Shown here in pieces: positions 1 to 12,335 of a DNA stretch of 64,000 nt (its first letter is position 1; each line of letters opens with the position of its first letter). The notes below the pieces were generated by a model, which did no database searches, was not told the DNA's origin, and saw only the letters and a program-made list of their open reading frames with translations. The position numbers and the translations under genes were made by a program. Source of the DNA: Agromyces mangrovi (GTDB lineage Bacteria > Actinomycetota > Actinomycetes > Actinomycetales > Microbacteriaceae); contig NZ_AP027737.1 of the NCBI RefSeq assembly GCF_030296695.1, forward strand, positions 1 through 64,000, given 5' to 3'.

Positions 1-817
1 TGCAGCGCCTCGGTCGACGTGCCGACCAGCGCCCGCTTTCCGACGAGCGCCATGCGCCCGGGCGGGAGGTGCTCGGCGGACCCCGCCGGCGCGAGCTCGA
101 GCACAGGCGCGCGCCGTCCACCTCGGTGTGCGCGCCCGGCTCGGGCGTGACGCCCCGGTAGCGGTCGAGCACGCGGGTCGCGGGTGCCGTCGGTCGACCC
201 GGCCGTCGGCCAGGGTCAGCTTCGGCGCGAGCGTCGGAGCTCCTCCTGCGGGCGCGCCGCCGTGCCGGCCGCGATCGCGTCGGCCGCGGTGACGACCAGG
301 TCGGCGTCGTCGCGGGCGAGGCGCGCGAGCAGTTCACCCGCGGTCTCGCCGTCCGCGACCTCCGTGCGGCGCTCGACCAGCACGTCGCCGGCGTCGAGTT
401 CGGCACGAGGCGGAACACGCACGCGCCGACCTCGCGGTCGCCCGCCATGAGCGCGCGCTGCACCGGTGCGGCGCCGCGCCAGCGCGGCAGCAGCGAGAAG
501 TGCAGGTTCACCCAGCCGTGGCGCGGCGCCGAGAGCAGCGGTTCGCGCACGAGCCCGCCGTAGGCGACGATCACGCCGAGGTCGGCACCCCAGGCGATGA
601 TGCGCTCCGTGGCCTCGGCATCCAGCCGATTCGCCTTCACGACGGGGAGGCCGAGGCGCTCCGCGGCCGCCGCGACGGGAGACGGGGTCAGCACGCGCTT
701 GCGGCCGAGCGGTGCGTCCTGGCGGGTCACGACGCCCACCACCTCGTGGTCCGATGCGGCGAGGGCCTCCAGCGACGGGACGGCCACCTCCGGGGTGCCC
801 GCGTACACGATGCGCAT
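1..817 (-). CDS. fmt: Methionyl-tRNA formyltransferase, 3' end cut by window edge, several frameshifts
   Basis: Formylates initiator Met-tRNA with 10-formyl-THF in the cytoplasm. The first 140 or so codons read cleanly from an ATG at 817: MRIVYAGTPEVAVPSLEAL, then GRKRVLTPSPV and NLHFSLLPRWRGAAPVQRAL, which carries the catalytic Asn and the SLLPxxRG formyl-donor site. Near 398 the frame is lost. It returns one base over as VPELDAGDVLVERRTEVADG. Further losses near 243, 198 and 108 are needed to recover TLAPKLTLADGRVD, LDRYRGVTPEPGAHTE and PPGRMALVGKRALVGT. All pieces belong to the same Fmt C-terminal domain in the right order. The start follows the priA stop directly, so the two are one operon. 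Because Fmt is normally important for growth and each lesion is one missing base, I think these are sequence errors, but a pseudogene is possible. Confidence 0.85.
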   Translation of the reverse strand, partial: MRIVYAGTPEVAVPSLEALAASDHEVVGVVTRQDAPLGRKRVLTPSPVAAAAERLGLPVVKANRLDAEATERIIAWGADLGVIVAYGGLVREPLLSAPRHGWVNLHFSLLPRWRGAAPVQRALMAGDREVGACVFRLVPNSTPATCWSSAARRSRTARPRVNCSRASPATTPTWSSPRPTRSRPARRRARRRSSDARAEADPGRRPGRPTAPATRVLDRYRGVTPEPGAHTEVDGARLCSSSRRRGPPSTSRPGAWRSSESGRWSARRPRRC

Positions 818-2776
818 CTAGCCGAATGCCTCCTGGTCGTCGAACCTCACCCTGAGTGTAGGCGGGCGTCGCACGGGCTGGCCCTGCACCGGCCGCCGTC
901 GCTCGGTCGCGACCCGGATCATCGAGGCGCGCAGCGACGCCGCGACCGCCTGCGCCCGGCCGTAGTCCATGCGCACGACCACGCGCTCGAGCCCGTCGTC
1001 GACGGGCACCGGGCCGAGCACGTCGACGCCGTCGCCGAGCGCCCGGACCTCGGCCACTGGCCGCTCCAGCACCGGCCCGCGGGCCTTGACCGTCGCGACG
1101 CGCACCGCGGGCGGGAAGCGCAGCTCCCGGCGGGCGGCGAGCTCCTCCTCGGCCCAGCGGGCGAGCTGCCAGGTCGCGAGCGCGGTGGCGATGCGCCCGC
1201 GCACGCCGACCAGGTGCACGGGGGCGTCGTCGGCGGCGAGCGCGGCGGCGTCGGCCCACCAGCGCACGCAGTCCTCCGACACGCGGAGCGCCTCGCGCAG
1301 CAGCATCCGCTCGCCGTCGAGCAGCAGCACCGCGCGGTAGCCGCCGGCTGCGACCGGCTCGGCTCCCCGCGTGGCGATCACGAGTGCGGGCTCCGACCCG
1401 ACCTCGGTGAGCGGGCGCTCACCGTCGGAGACGATCACCCGCGTGCCCGGGAACGCGCGTCCCAGCTCCTCCGCCGTGCGCTCGGACCCGACCGACACCA
1501 TGCGCAGGCGGTCGCCCTCGCACTCGGCGCACCGGAACCCGTTGGCGTGCGTGCCGCACACCCGGCAGGTCGGCGCGGCGCGCGGACCGCGCTGCTCGAG
1601 ACCGCCGCCGCACGCCGCGCAGGTCGCGGGCGACCCGCACCGCGCGCAGGCGAGCGCGGCCGCGTACCCCGGGCGCGCGACCTGCAGCAGCACCGGGCCC
1701 TCGCGCGAGGCGTCGCGCGCGGCTCGCCAGGCGGCAGAGGGGATGCGCGCCGTGCCCGGGTCGCTGCCCGCCTCGTCGACGACCACGCGCGGACGGGCCA
1801 GCCGTTCGGGCTCGACCTGCCGGCACCAGCCGAGCCCGACCAGCCGCTGCACCTCGGTGCTGCGCGCGTGCGCGGCGAACACCAGCGCGGCACCCGACTG
1901 CTCCTGCCGCACGAGCGCCGCGTCGCGCGCGTGCACGCCCGGGCTGAGCGGCTCGGCGAACAGCGGATCGCCGTCGTCCCAGAGCGCGATGAGGCCCAGC
2001 CGCGTCGCGGGCGCGTACGCGGCGGAACGATTGCCGATGATCACGCGCGCGGTGCCGTCGAGGCAGTCGAGGAACCCGCGGTAGCGGGCGGCTCCGGTCT
2101 GGCCTGCGTCGACCCGGGTGATGCGCTCCTCGGGCACGACGTCGCGCAGCGCGTGCTCCAGCTGCGCCAGGTCGCGGTGGTCGGGCACCGCGACGATGGT
2201 GGTCTCGCCCTGGGCCAGCACGTGCGCCGCCGCGGTGGCGAGGGTGACCGCCCAGCGGCCGACCGTCGCGCCGCCCGACAGCATCTCGACCCCGGGCAGC
2301 GCCTGGAGCGCGATGCGGGCGCGCTGGGCCACCGCCTGGTCGAGCGCGTCGGGCTCGCCCGGGGCATCCGTCGCCTCGGGCGCAGCCGAGGGCTCCGCAG
2401 CGGGCGGATGCTCCTTCACCCACGCCTTCTCGGCCCGCACGTAGCGCGAGGGGATCGCCAGCCGGAGCACGTCGCTCGCGGAGCCCGCCGCCCGGTCGGC
2501 GACGCGGCGCGCGAGCGCCCACACCTCGGGCGCGAGTACGGGAACGAGCGTCGTGACCTCGTCGATCTCACTGAGCCGGCCGTCGAAGTCGCTCTCGTCG
2601 GCGAGCTCGACGATCCAGCCGCGCGCGAGCCGGCCACCGCTGCGCAGCGGCACCCGCACCGCGGCGCCCTGGACCGCCCGGTCGGCGAGGGCCTCGGGAA
2701 CGGCGTAGTCGAACAGCTGGTCGAGCTGCGGCAGGGGCGAGTCGATCGCGACCCTGGCGACGCGCCCGCCGGGCAT
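818..2776 (-). CDS. priA: Primosomal protein N' (PriA), helicase-degenerate actinobacterial type
   Basis: About 652 aa. PriA normally restarts stalled replication forks. The N-terminal DNA-binding part (RVARVAIDSPLPQLDQLFDY) is typical. The cysteine-rich zinc module is intact around residues 385-430, with ACARCGSPATCAACGGG, TCRVCG and FRCAEC giving eight cysteines in CxxC-type pairs. The helicase motifs are eroded. Where Walker A (GxTGSGKT) is expected there is LSGGATVGRWAV, and the DEEH box reads WDDGDP. This matches the well known actinobacterial PriA-like proteins thought to lack helicase activity. The ATG start overlaps the metK stop by one base, and fmt follows with no gap, so metK-priA-fmt are probably co-transcribed. 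Confidence 0.9.
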   Translation of the reverse strand: MPGGRVARVAIDSPLPQLDQLFDYAVPEALADRAVQGAAVRVPLRSGGRLARGWIVELADESDFDGRLSEIDEVTTLVPVLAPEVWALARRVADRAAGSASDVLRLAIPSRYVRAEKAWVKEHPPAAEPSAAPEATDAPGEPDALDQAVAQRARIALQALPGVEMLSGGATVGRWAVTLATAAAHVLAQGETTIVAVPDHRDLAQLEHALRDVVPEERITRVDAGQTGAARYRGFLDCLDGTARVIIGNRSAAYAPATRLGLIALWDDGDPLFAEPLSPGVHARDAALVRQEQSGAALVFAAHARSTEVQRLVGLGWCRQVEPERLARPRVVVDEAGSDPGTARIPSAAWRAARDASREGPVLLQVARPGYAAALACARCGSPATCAACGGGLEQRGPRAAPTCRVCGTHANGFRCAECEGDRLRMVSVGSERTAEELGRAFPGTRVIVSDGERPLTEVGSEPALVIATRGAEPVAAGGYRAVLLLDGERMLLREALRVSEDCVRWWADAAALAADDAPVHLVGVRGRIATALATWQLARWAEEELAARRELRFPPAVRVATVKARGPVLERPVAEVRALGDGVDVLGPVPVDDGLERVVVRMDYGRAQAVAASLRASMIRVATERRRPVQGQPVRRPPTLRVRFDDQEAFG

Positions 2777-3969
2777 CAGAGCCGTGCGGCGCTGCGCAGG
2801 TCGTCGACGCGGTCCGTGCGCTCCCAGGTGAAGTCGGGCAGCTCGCGGCCGAAGTGCCCGTAGGTCGACGTCTTCGCGTAGATCGGCCGCAGCAGGTCGA
2901 GGTCGCGGATGATCGCGGCCGGACGCAGGTCGAACACCTCGCGAATCGCGCCGATGATGCGCTCCTCGGGCACGTGGGCGGTGCCGAAAGTCTCCACGTA
3001 GAGGCCGACGGGCGCGGCCTTGCCGATCGCGTAGGCGACCTGCAGCTCGAGCCGGTCGGCGAGGCCCGCGGCGACCGCGTTCTTCGCGACCCAGCGCATG
3101 GCGTACGCGGCGGAGCGATCGACCTTCGACGGGTCCTTGCCGCTGAACGCACCGCCGCCGTGTCGGCTCGCGCCGCCGTAGGTGTCGATGATGACCTTGC
3201 GGCCGGTGAGCCCGGCGTCGCCCTGCGGGCCGCCGATCTCGAAGCGACCCGTCGGGTTGATGAGCACCTTCACGTTCGTCGCGTCGAGGCCAGTGCGCTC
3301 CACGACGGGGCGGATCACGGTCTGCTCGACCTCGGCGCGGAGCGTCGCGGTGTCGACCTTCGGCGAGTGCTGCGTGGACAGCACGACCGTGTCGATGGTG
3401 CGCGCGACGTCGCCCTCGTAGCCGACCGTGACCTGCGTCTTGCCGTCGGGGCGCAGGTAGTCGAGCTCGCCCGAACGACGCACCGCGGCGAGCCGCTCGG
3501 CGAGGCGGTGCGCGGTCCAGATCGGGATCGGCATGAGTTCGGGGGTCTCGTTGACCGCGTAGCCGAACATGATGCCCTGGTCGCCCGCGCCCTGGCGGTC
3601 GAGCTCGTCGATGCTGGCACCCTCGCGGGACTCGAACGCCTGGTCGACGCCCACCGCGATGTCGGGCGACTGCCCGCCGATCGAGATCGACACACCGCAC
3701 GAACGGCCGTCGAACCACACGTCGGACGAGTCGTACCCGATCGACGTGATGCGCTCGCGCACGATCGCGGGGATCTCGACGTACCCGGTCGTGCGCACCT
3801 CGCCCGCGACGTGCACGAGGCCCGTGGTCACGAGCGTCTCCACCGCGACCCGGCTGTGCGGGTCGACGGTGAGCAGTGCGTCGAGGATCGAGTCCGAGAC
3901 CTGGTCGCAGATCTTGTCGGGGTGCCCCTCGGTGACCGACTCGGAGGTGAACAGGCGGAGTTCGCTCAT
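2776..3969 (-). CDS. metK: S-adenosylmethionine synthetase
   Basis: 397 aa, normal length. Makes SAM from methionine and ATP in the cytoplasm. The start [19 protein letters not shown] is chosen because the GHPDK signature then lies at residues 15-19, as in the family; an upstream in-frame ATG would add an arginine-rich tail unlike Met[13 protein letters not shown] is at about 127-138 and the P-loop-like [19 protein letters not shown] sits in the C-terminal third. The gene lies between coaBC (60 nt upstream) and priA (1-nt overlap). The short gap to coaBC leaves no room for a SAM riboswitch, so expression probably comes from the coaBC/rpoZ side. Confidence 0.97.
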   Translation of the reverse strand: MSELRLFTSESVTEGHPDKICDQVSDSILDALLTVDPHSRVAVETLVTTGLVHVAGEVRTTGYVEIPAIVRERITSIGYDSSDVWFDGRSCGVSISIGGQSPDIAVGVDQAFESREGASIDELDRQGAGDQGIMFGYAVNETPELMPIPIWTAHRLAERLAAVRRSGELDYLRPDGKTQVTVGYEGDVARTIDTVVLSTQHSPKVDTATLRAEVEQTVIRPVVERTGLDATNVKVLINPTGRFEIGGPQGDAGLTGRKVIIDTYGGASRHGGGAFSGKDPSKVDRSAAYAMRWVAKNAVAAGLADRLELQVAYAIGKAAPVGLYVETFGTAHVPEERIIGAIREVFDLRPAAIIRDLDLLRPIYAKTSTYGHFGRELPDFTWERTDRVDDLRSAARL

Positions 3970-4029
3970 GCGGTTGGTTCGATGTCCCTTCGTGGCGCAC
4001 GGACGCCGCGGGCGCGGCATCCGTCGGTC

Positions 4030-5223
4030 TCAGACAACCATGTCGAGGATGCCGTGCGCCACCGACAGCTTGTCCCCGTGTACGCGTGTGACGACCTCGC
4101 CGCCTGCGCCGATGACGACGACGGCGTTGTCGGGCGTGCCGAAGCCCTCGCTCCAGCCCACGCGGTTCACGACGAGCAGGTCGCAGCCCTTCGCCTCTCG
4201 CTTGGCACGCGCCACCTCGAGCAGCCGATCGTCGTCGGGCTCGGTCTCGGCGGCGAAGCCCACGAGCAGCGTGCCCTCGTGCGGCTCGTGGCCCAGTTCG
4301 GCGAGTATGTCGGGGTTGCGCACGAGCTCCAGGGTCATCCCGTCGCCCGAGTCATCCTTCTTCAGCTTCAGCTCGCTGACCGCCGCCGGACGGTAGTCGG
4401 ACACCGCCGCCGCCATCACGACGACGTCGGCGCCCGCCGCGGCCTCGCGCACCGCGGCACGCAGCTCCGCGGTGGTGGAGACGTCGCGCACGTCGCATCC
4501 GTCGGGCCGCTCGACCTCGAGGTTGGCGGCGATGAGCGTCACCTCGGCGCCGCGCGCACGGGCCGCGTCGGCGATCGCGACGCCCTGGCGGCCGCTCGAG
4601 CGGTTGCCGAGGAAGCGCACCGGGTCGAGCGGTTCGCGGGTGCCGCCCGCGGTCACGACGACGCGACGGCCGGCGAGGTCGCCGACCGGTGCCGTCACCC
4701 GGGCGAGTGCGGCCGACACGATCGCGGGCGGCTCCTCCATGCGACCCGGTCCGCTGTCGGCACCGGTGAGCTGGCCGACCGCGGGGCCGACGATCGTCAC
4801 GCCGCGGGAGCGCAGTGTCGCGATGTTCGCCTGCGTGGCGGGGTTGCGCCACATCTCGGTGTGCATGGCAGGCGCGATCACCAGCGGCGCCTCCGAGGCG
4901 AGCACGGTGTTGCCGAGCAGGTCGTCGGCGAGGCCCGCCGCGAGCCGCGCGATGGTGTTCGCGGTCGCCGGGGCGATCACGATGAGGTCGGCGGCCTGGC
5001 CGATGGCGACGTGCCGCACCTCGGCGACGCCCTCGTAGAGCTCGTCGTGCACCGGGTTGCGGCTGATCGCCTCGAGCGTCGGGCGACCGACGAAGCGCAG
5101 CGCCGACTCGGTCGGGACGACGTGCACGTCGTGCCCGGAGAGCACCAGCTCGCGCACGACGCCGACGGCCTTGTACGCGGCGATGCCGCCGGTGATGCCG
5201 ACGACGACGTTCAACGGCGCCAC
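4030..5223 (-). CDS. coaBC: Bifunctional phosphopantothenoylcysteine decarboxylase / synthetase
   Basis: 397 aa with a GTG start. Catalyses two steps of coenzyme A synthesis: ligation of cysteine to 4'-phosphopantothenate and decarboxylation to phosphopantetheine. The N-terminal flavoprotein CoaC half has GITGGIAAYKAVGVVREL at the start, VRHVAIGQAADLIVIAPATAN with the active-site His, and PAMHTEMWRNPATQAN. The C-terminal CoaB half begins near residue 190 with RRVVVTAGGTREPLDPVRF, includes NRSSGRQGVAIADAA, and ends with FAAETE and VVNRV motifs. It follows rpoZ by 14 nt and precedes metK by 60 nt, the usual actinobacterial order gmk-rpoZ-coaBC-metK. Confidence 0.97.
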   Translation of the reverse strand: MAPLNVVVGITGGIAAYKAVGVVRELVLSGHDVHVVPTESALRFVGRPTLEAISRNPVHDELYEGVAEVRHVAIGQAADLIVIAPATANTIARLAAGLADDLLGNTVLASEAPLVIAPAMHTEMWRNPATQANIATLRSRGVTIVGPAVGQLTGADSGPGRMEEPPAIVSAALARVTAPVGDLAGRRVVVTAGGTREPLDPVRFLGNRSSGRQGVAIADAARARGAEVTLIAANLEVERPDGCDVRDVSTTAELRAAVREAAAGADVVVMAAAVSDYRPAAVSELKLKKDDSGDGMTLELVRNPDILAELGHEPHEGTLLVGFAAETEPDDDRLLEVARAKREAKGCDLLVVNRVGWSEGFGTPDNAVVVIGAGGEVVTRVHGDKLSVAHGILDMVV

Positions 5224-5237
5224 CTCGACGCGGCCGG

Positions 5238-5495
5238 CTACTCGCCGGCCGGGGTGATCTTGAGCTTGTCCTCGTTGATCTCGTGCAGCGCCACCGACAG
5301 CGGCTTGTCGTCGATCGTCGAGTCGACAAGGGGCCCGACGTTGTCGAACAGGCTGCCCTCGTGCAGGTCGGCGTAGTAGTCGTTGATCTGGCGCGCGCGC
5401 TTGGAGGCGAAGATGACGAGTGCGTACTTCGACTCGACCTTCGACAGCAGGTCGTCGATGGGCGGGTCGATGATGCCGGTCAGCTTGTCTGCCAT
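5238..5495 (-). CDS. rpoZ: DNA-directed RNA polymerase omega subunit
   Basis: 85 aa, normal for actinobacterial omega, which stabilises beta' in RNA polymerase. The core motif [18 protein letters not shown] (residues 24-41) is the conserved helix. It is followed by an acidic region and the C-terminal [15 protein letters not shown] good ribosome site (AGGAGC) precedes the ATG. The upstream gmk frame runs 16 nt into rpoZ, but that tail may come from a missing base (see gmk). Confidence 0.95.
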   Translation of the reverse strand: MADKLTGIIDPPIDDLLSKVESKYALVIFASKRARQINDYYADLHEGSLFDNVGPLVDSTIDDKPLSVALHEINEDKLKITPAGE

Positions 5496-6484
5496 GGCGT
5501 GCTCCTTCTGGGTGCGTGGGTCGCGCGGACGGTTGCGCGGAAGATCGAGAATGCGGGCAGGCTACCGCCCGCGGGCCGAGGCCGCATCAAGTCTACGACG
5601 TTCTGCGCGGCCTCGGCGACGTCGTGGTTCACGACCGTGTGGTCGAACTCGTCCACTGCTGCGAGTTCCACCCGTGCCGTCTCGAGCCGGCGCTGCTGCT
5701 CGGCGGGCGATTCGGTGCCCCGTCCGACCAGCCGCCGCACGAGCTCGTCCCAGGTCGGCGGCAGCAGGAAGATGAGCGTCGCCTCAGGCATCGCACGCCG
5801 CACCGACCGCGCACCCTGGATGTCGATCTCGAGGAGCACGCTGTTGCCGTCGGCGATGGCGCGCTCCACGGGCGCCTTCGGGGTGCCGTACCGGTGCGCG
5901 TTGTGCACGACCGCCCATTCGAGCAGTTCGTCCTCCGACACCAGCCGGTCGAACTCGGCGTCGTCGACGAAGTAGTAGCTCTGCCCCTCGACCTCGCCGG
6001 GGCGGGGCGCACGCGTGGTGGCCGACACCGACAGCATGACGTCGGGGTGATTGCGGCGGATGTAGGACGCGACCGTACCCTTGCCGACCGCGGTCGGGCC
6101 GGCGAGCACCACGAGGCGGTTGCCGATCCCGCCGTGCGCGGCGATCCAGTCGGCGAGGAAGGCGCGCAGCGCGAGCCGCTGGCGCCGGCCGAGGCCGCCG
6201 AGCCGCTTCGCGTCGGCGATGCCGAGCTCGCGCATGATGCGCACGCGCTTGGTCTCGCCGATCGCGGGCACGGAGGTGAGGAACTCGGTCGCGCGCAGGG
6301 TGGCCTCCGGCGTGGAGGCGTCCTCGAAGGCGACGCGCAGCACGTCGAGCGGGCTGCGGCTGCCGTCGGCGACGGACGCCTTCACGGCGGCGCGGGCGCG
6401 CCGTGCCGCGACCGCTGCGCGCGAGGCGGCGACGCGGTCGACGTCGGGCGGCGCGGGCGGACCGCTGCGCGCGGGCTCAGCCAC
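5480..6484 (-). CDS. gmk: Guanylate kinase with N-terminal mIHF-like DNA-binding domain
   Basis: 334 aa, well over the roughly 190-200 aa of a plain guanylate kinase. Residues about 15-112 match actinobacterial integration host factor (mIHF): [20 protein letters not shown], a helical middle, then [28 protein letters not shown], the H2TH-type DNA-binding segment. Residues about 123-305 are the kinase, with P-loop GPTAVGKGT (129-137), [19 protein letters not shown] for GMP binding, and [15 protein letters not shown]. In mycobacteria mihF and gmk are neighbours; here they are one frame. The last 30 or so residues after DLMRPRP look unrelated to GMK and overlap rpoZ. One extra C near 5568-5572 would end the protein at a TAG near 5559, so this tail may be an artefact. 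Starts inside the pyrF end (8-nt overlap). Confidence 0.93.
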   Translation of the reverse strand: MAEPARSGPPAPPDVDRVAASRAAVAARRARAAVKASVADGSRSPLDVLRVAFEDASTPEATLRATEFLTSVPAIGETKRVRIMRELGIADAKRLGGLGRRQRLALRAFLADWIAAHGGIGNRLVVLAGPTAVGKGTVASYIRRNHPDVMLSVSATTRAPRPGEVEGQSYYFVDDAEFDRLVSEDELLEWAVVHNAHRYGTPKAPVERAIADGNSVLLEIDIQGARSVRRAMPEATLIFLLPPTWDELVRRLVGRGTESPAEQQRRLETARVELAAVDEFDHTVVNHDVAEAAQNVVDLMRPRPAGGSLPAFSIFRATVRATHAPRRSTPWQTS

Positions 6485-7343
6485 GGGCCACCGCCGTGGC
6501 CTCGGCGCGACGCGCGATCGCGTCGCGGATGCCGTCGGGACCGGCCGCCAGGATCGAGCGCGACTCGTTCGCGATCACGCCGCCGGCAAGTGCTCCGAAC
6601 GTGTCGCGCAGGTCGGCGAGCTCGGCGCCCTGGTGGCCGAACCCGGGTGCGAGCACCGGCGTGCGCGGGGTCGACGCATCGTCCGGGTCGATGCCGGCCG
6701 CCCGCAGGTCGACGGTCGCCCCGATCACCACACCGGTCGAGCCGAACGCCTGCTCGCCCGCATCCGGCTCCTCGGCGTTCCAGGTCGCGACACCCGAGCA
6801 GATCGCGGCCGAGACCGTCGACCCCTCCCGGCTGCTCTGCTGGAGCACCGAGCGCTGGATCGCGGCGGCCTCGGGATTGGAGGTCGCGGCGAGCACGAAC
6901 AGGCCCTTCCCGTGCCGCTCGGCGAGGCGGTGCGTGCCCGCCAGCGCGCCGAGGCCCTGGAACGGGTTCACGGTAAGTGCGTCCGCCTCGAGCGGCGAAC
7001 CGGGCTCGAGCCACGCGCGTGCGTACGCGTCCATGGTCGAGTCGATGTCGCCGCGCTTGGCGTCGGCGATGACGAGGATGCCCGCACCGCGCGCCTCGGC
7101 GAGCACGCGCTCGAGCCCGGCGATGCCCGCCGAGCCGAACCGCTCGAAGAACGCCACCTGCGGCTTGCAGATGCCGGCGCGCCCGGCCATCGCGTCGACG
7201 ACGCGCAGGCCGAACTCGCGCACGCCCGCACCCGACTCCGGGAGCCCCCACGCGTCGAGCAGCCCGGCGTGCGGGTCGATGCCCACGCAGAGCCGGCCGA
7301 ACCGGTCGAACGACTCCCCCAGTCGCGTGCCGAACGATGCCAC
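6477..7343 (-). CDS. pyrF: Orotidine 5'-phosphate decarboxylase, type 2
   Basis: 288 aa with a GTG start. Last step of UMP synthesis, decarboxylating OMP. The length and the sequence around LVIADAKRGDIDSTMDAYA (about residues 89-107) mark the actinobacterial type 2 family rather than the short 230-aa type 1; the Asp-Lys-Asp catalytic set lies in this segment. LCVGIDPHAGLLDAWGLP begins the barrel and PVLAPGFGHQGAEL closes it. It lies one base after the carB stop and overlaps gmk by 8 nt, so the pyr genes run straight into purine nucleotide and transcription functions. Confidence 0.96.
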   Translation of the reverse strand: MASFGTRLGESFDRFGRLCVGIDPHAGLLDAWGLPESGAGVREFGLRVVDAMAGRAGICKPQVAFFERFGSAGIAGLERVLAEARGAGILVIADAKRGDIDSTMDAYARAWLEPGSPLEADALTVNPFQGLGALAGTHRLAERHGKGLFVLAATSNPEAAAIQRSVLQQSSREGSTVSAAICSGVATWNAEEPDAGEQAFGSTGVVIGATVDLRAAGIDPDDASTPRTPVLAPGFGHQGAELADLRDTFGALAGGVIANESRSILAAGPDGIRDAIARRAEATAVARG

Positions 7344-7344
7344 G

Positions 7345-10628
<3,284 letters not shown>

Positions 10629-10629
<1 letters not shown>

Positions 10630-11783
10630 CAGTTGCCGTTCTCCTTGCTCGCGATGACCATGTCGCGGAACCGGTCGAAGAGGTAGTTCGCGTCGTGCGG
10701 GCCGGCCGCCGACTCGGGGTGGTACTGCACCGAGAACGCGGGGATGTCGAGGCAGTTCAGGCCCTCGACCACGTCGTCGTTCAGGTCGATGTGGCTGACC
10801 TCGACGCGGCCGAAGCCCTCGCTCGACTCGGTCACGCCCTCGCGGGGCGCGTCGACCGCGAACCCGTGGTTGTGCGCGGTGATCTCGACGCGGCCGGTCG
10901 CGCGGTCGAGCACGGGCTGGTTGATGCCGCGATGGCCGAACGGCAGCTTGTACGTGCCGAAGCCGAGCGCACGGCCGAGCAGCTGGTTGCCGAAGCAGAT
11001 GCCGAAGTACGGCAGGCCGGTGCGCAGCGCGGCGCGCAGCAGCTCGACATGGTGGTCGGATGCTCCGGGGTCGCCGGGGCCGTTCGAGAAGAACAGCGCG
11101 TCGGGCGACAGCGCCAGCAGTTCCTCCACGGTGACGGTCTGCGGCAGCACGTGCACGTCGAAGCCGCGCTCGGCGAGGTAGCGGAGCGTGGAGGTCTTGA
11201 CGCCCAGATCGAGCACCGCGACCGAGCCGACGCGCTCGCCCTCGTGGGCGAGCGAGTAGCCCTCGGTCGTGGAGACCTCGCCGGAGAGGTTGCGGCCGGT
11301 CATCTCCGCGCCGCCGCGGACGAGCGCGAGCTGCTCGTCGTCGGAGAGCGACGCGTCCGCTCCCGAGAAGATGCCCGCGCGCATCGCCCCGTCGGCGCGG
11401 ATGTGGCGGGTGACCGCGCGCGTGTCGATGCCGCTGATGCCGACCACGCCGCCCGCGACGAGGTCGTCGTCGAGGCTGCGCTGGGCGCGGAAGTTCGACA
11501 CCACGCGGGAGGGGTCGCGCACGACGTAGCCGGACACCCAGATGTGCGAGGACTCCATGTCCTCGTCGTTCGCACCGGTGTTGCCGATGTGCGGCGCCGT
11601 CATGAGCACGATCTGGCCCGCGTACGACGGGTCGGTCAGCGTCTCCTGGTACCCGGTCATGCCGGTGGCGAACACCGCCTCGCCGAGCGTGCGGCCGGTC
11701 GCGCCGTAGGCGCGTCCGGCGTATCGGGTGCCGTCCTCGAGCACGAGGACCGCAGGGCCCGCGTCCTTCCCGGGGATCGCCAT
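10629..11783 (-). CDS. carA: Carbamoyl-phosphate synthase small subunit (glutaminase)
   Basis: 384 aa from [19 protein letters not shown]. Hydrolyses glutamine and channels ammonia to CarB. The N-terminal domain has [21 protein letters not shown]. The class I amidotransferase domain has nucleophile Cys in [16 protein letters not shown] and the His-Glu pair in [13 protein letters not shown] near the C-terminus. GICFGNQ instead of GICLGHQ is seen in other actinobacteria as I recall. The start was chosen at 11783 because it overlaps (ATGTCA on the plus strand) the natural stop of the upstream PH-like gene. In the sequence as given the upstream gene reads into carA in frame, but only because of a missing base near 11859. 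Confidence 0.97.
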
Positions 11784-11784
11784 G

Positions 11785-12335
11785 TCAGGCCTCGCTTCCG
11801 TTGTCGCCGCCGGTGGCCGCTGCGGCCCCGGCGAGTGTGCTGAGGGCGTCCACGATGCGGGGGCGTCGCCGACCCGCTGGGCCCTGAGATAGGTGTCGAC
11901 GACGAGGTCGTCGGATGCCGCATCGGCGTCGGTCGTCCCCGCCCGCCAGGCGACGGAGATGAGCCCCTCGGGCTCGACGCCGCGGTCGATCGCCCAGCTC
12001 GCGGTCGTCACCTCGACGAGCGCATCGGCGGGCAGGTAGACCGGCGCCTCGCCGGCCAGGTCGAGCAGCACGCCGTCCTCGCGCACCTCGATGCGTCCGG
12101 TGGCGCGAAACCCGAGCCCACGCGGGGCGAGTCGCTCGACCGGCCGCCGGTGAGGCGTGGTCGCCACGTGCAGGACGGGCGCCTCGAGCACGAGCGTGCC
12201 CGGCTCGGCCGGCTGCGGGTGGTCGACGATGCGGGCGTCGCGGCGGCGGCGCCCACGCCACGACAGCAGCATGAGCGCGACGGCAACGAGGACGACGAGC
12301 CCGACGACGATGGCGCCGATCGCGTAGTTATCCAC
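11785..12335 (-). CDS. PH-like domain membrane protein, frameshifted near C-terminus
   Basis: GTG start with AGGAGG five bases upstream. One transmembrane helix at residues about 4-24 ([20 protein letters not shown]) is followed by an arginine-rich stop-transfer and a soluble domain of about 130 aa rich in beta strands. This matches a small family found between pyrC and carA in Microbacteriaceae and related actinobacteria, annotated PH-like; its function is unknown. After QRVGDAP the frame changes at a G5 run (11859-11863). With one more G the protein ends [19 protein letters not shown]... and stops at 11785-11787, next to the carA ATG. As printed, the frame instead runs on into carA. I treat that as an artefact. 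Confidence 0.75.

Noticed and set aside
500..2863. Very long open frame on the plus strand opposite priA (787 codons)
   Set aside because: Shadow frame caused by high third-position GC; its translation is Arg/His/Ala-rich without domains, while the minus strand encodes clear PriA.
3970..4029. SAM riboswitch in front of metK
   Set aside because: The gap to coaBC is only 60 nt and shows no matching stems.
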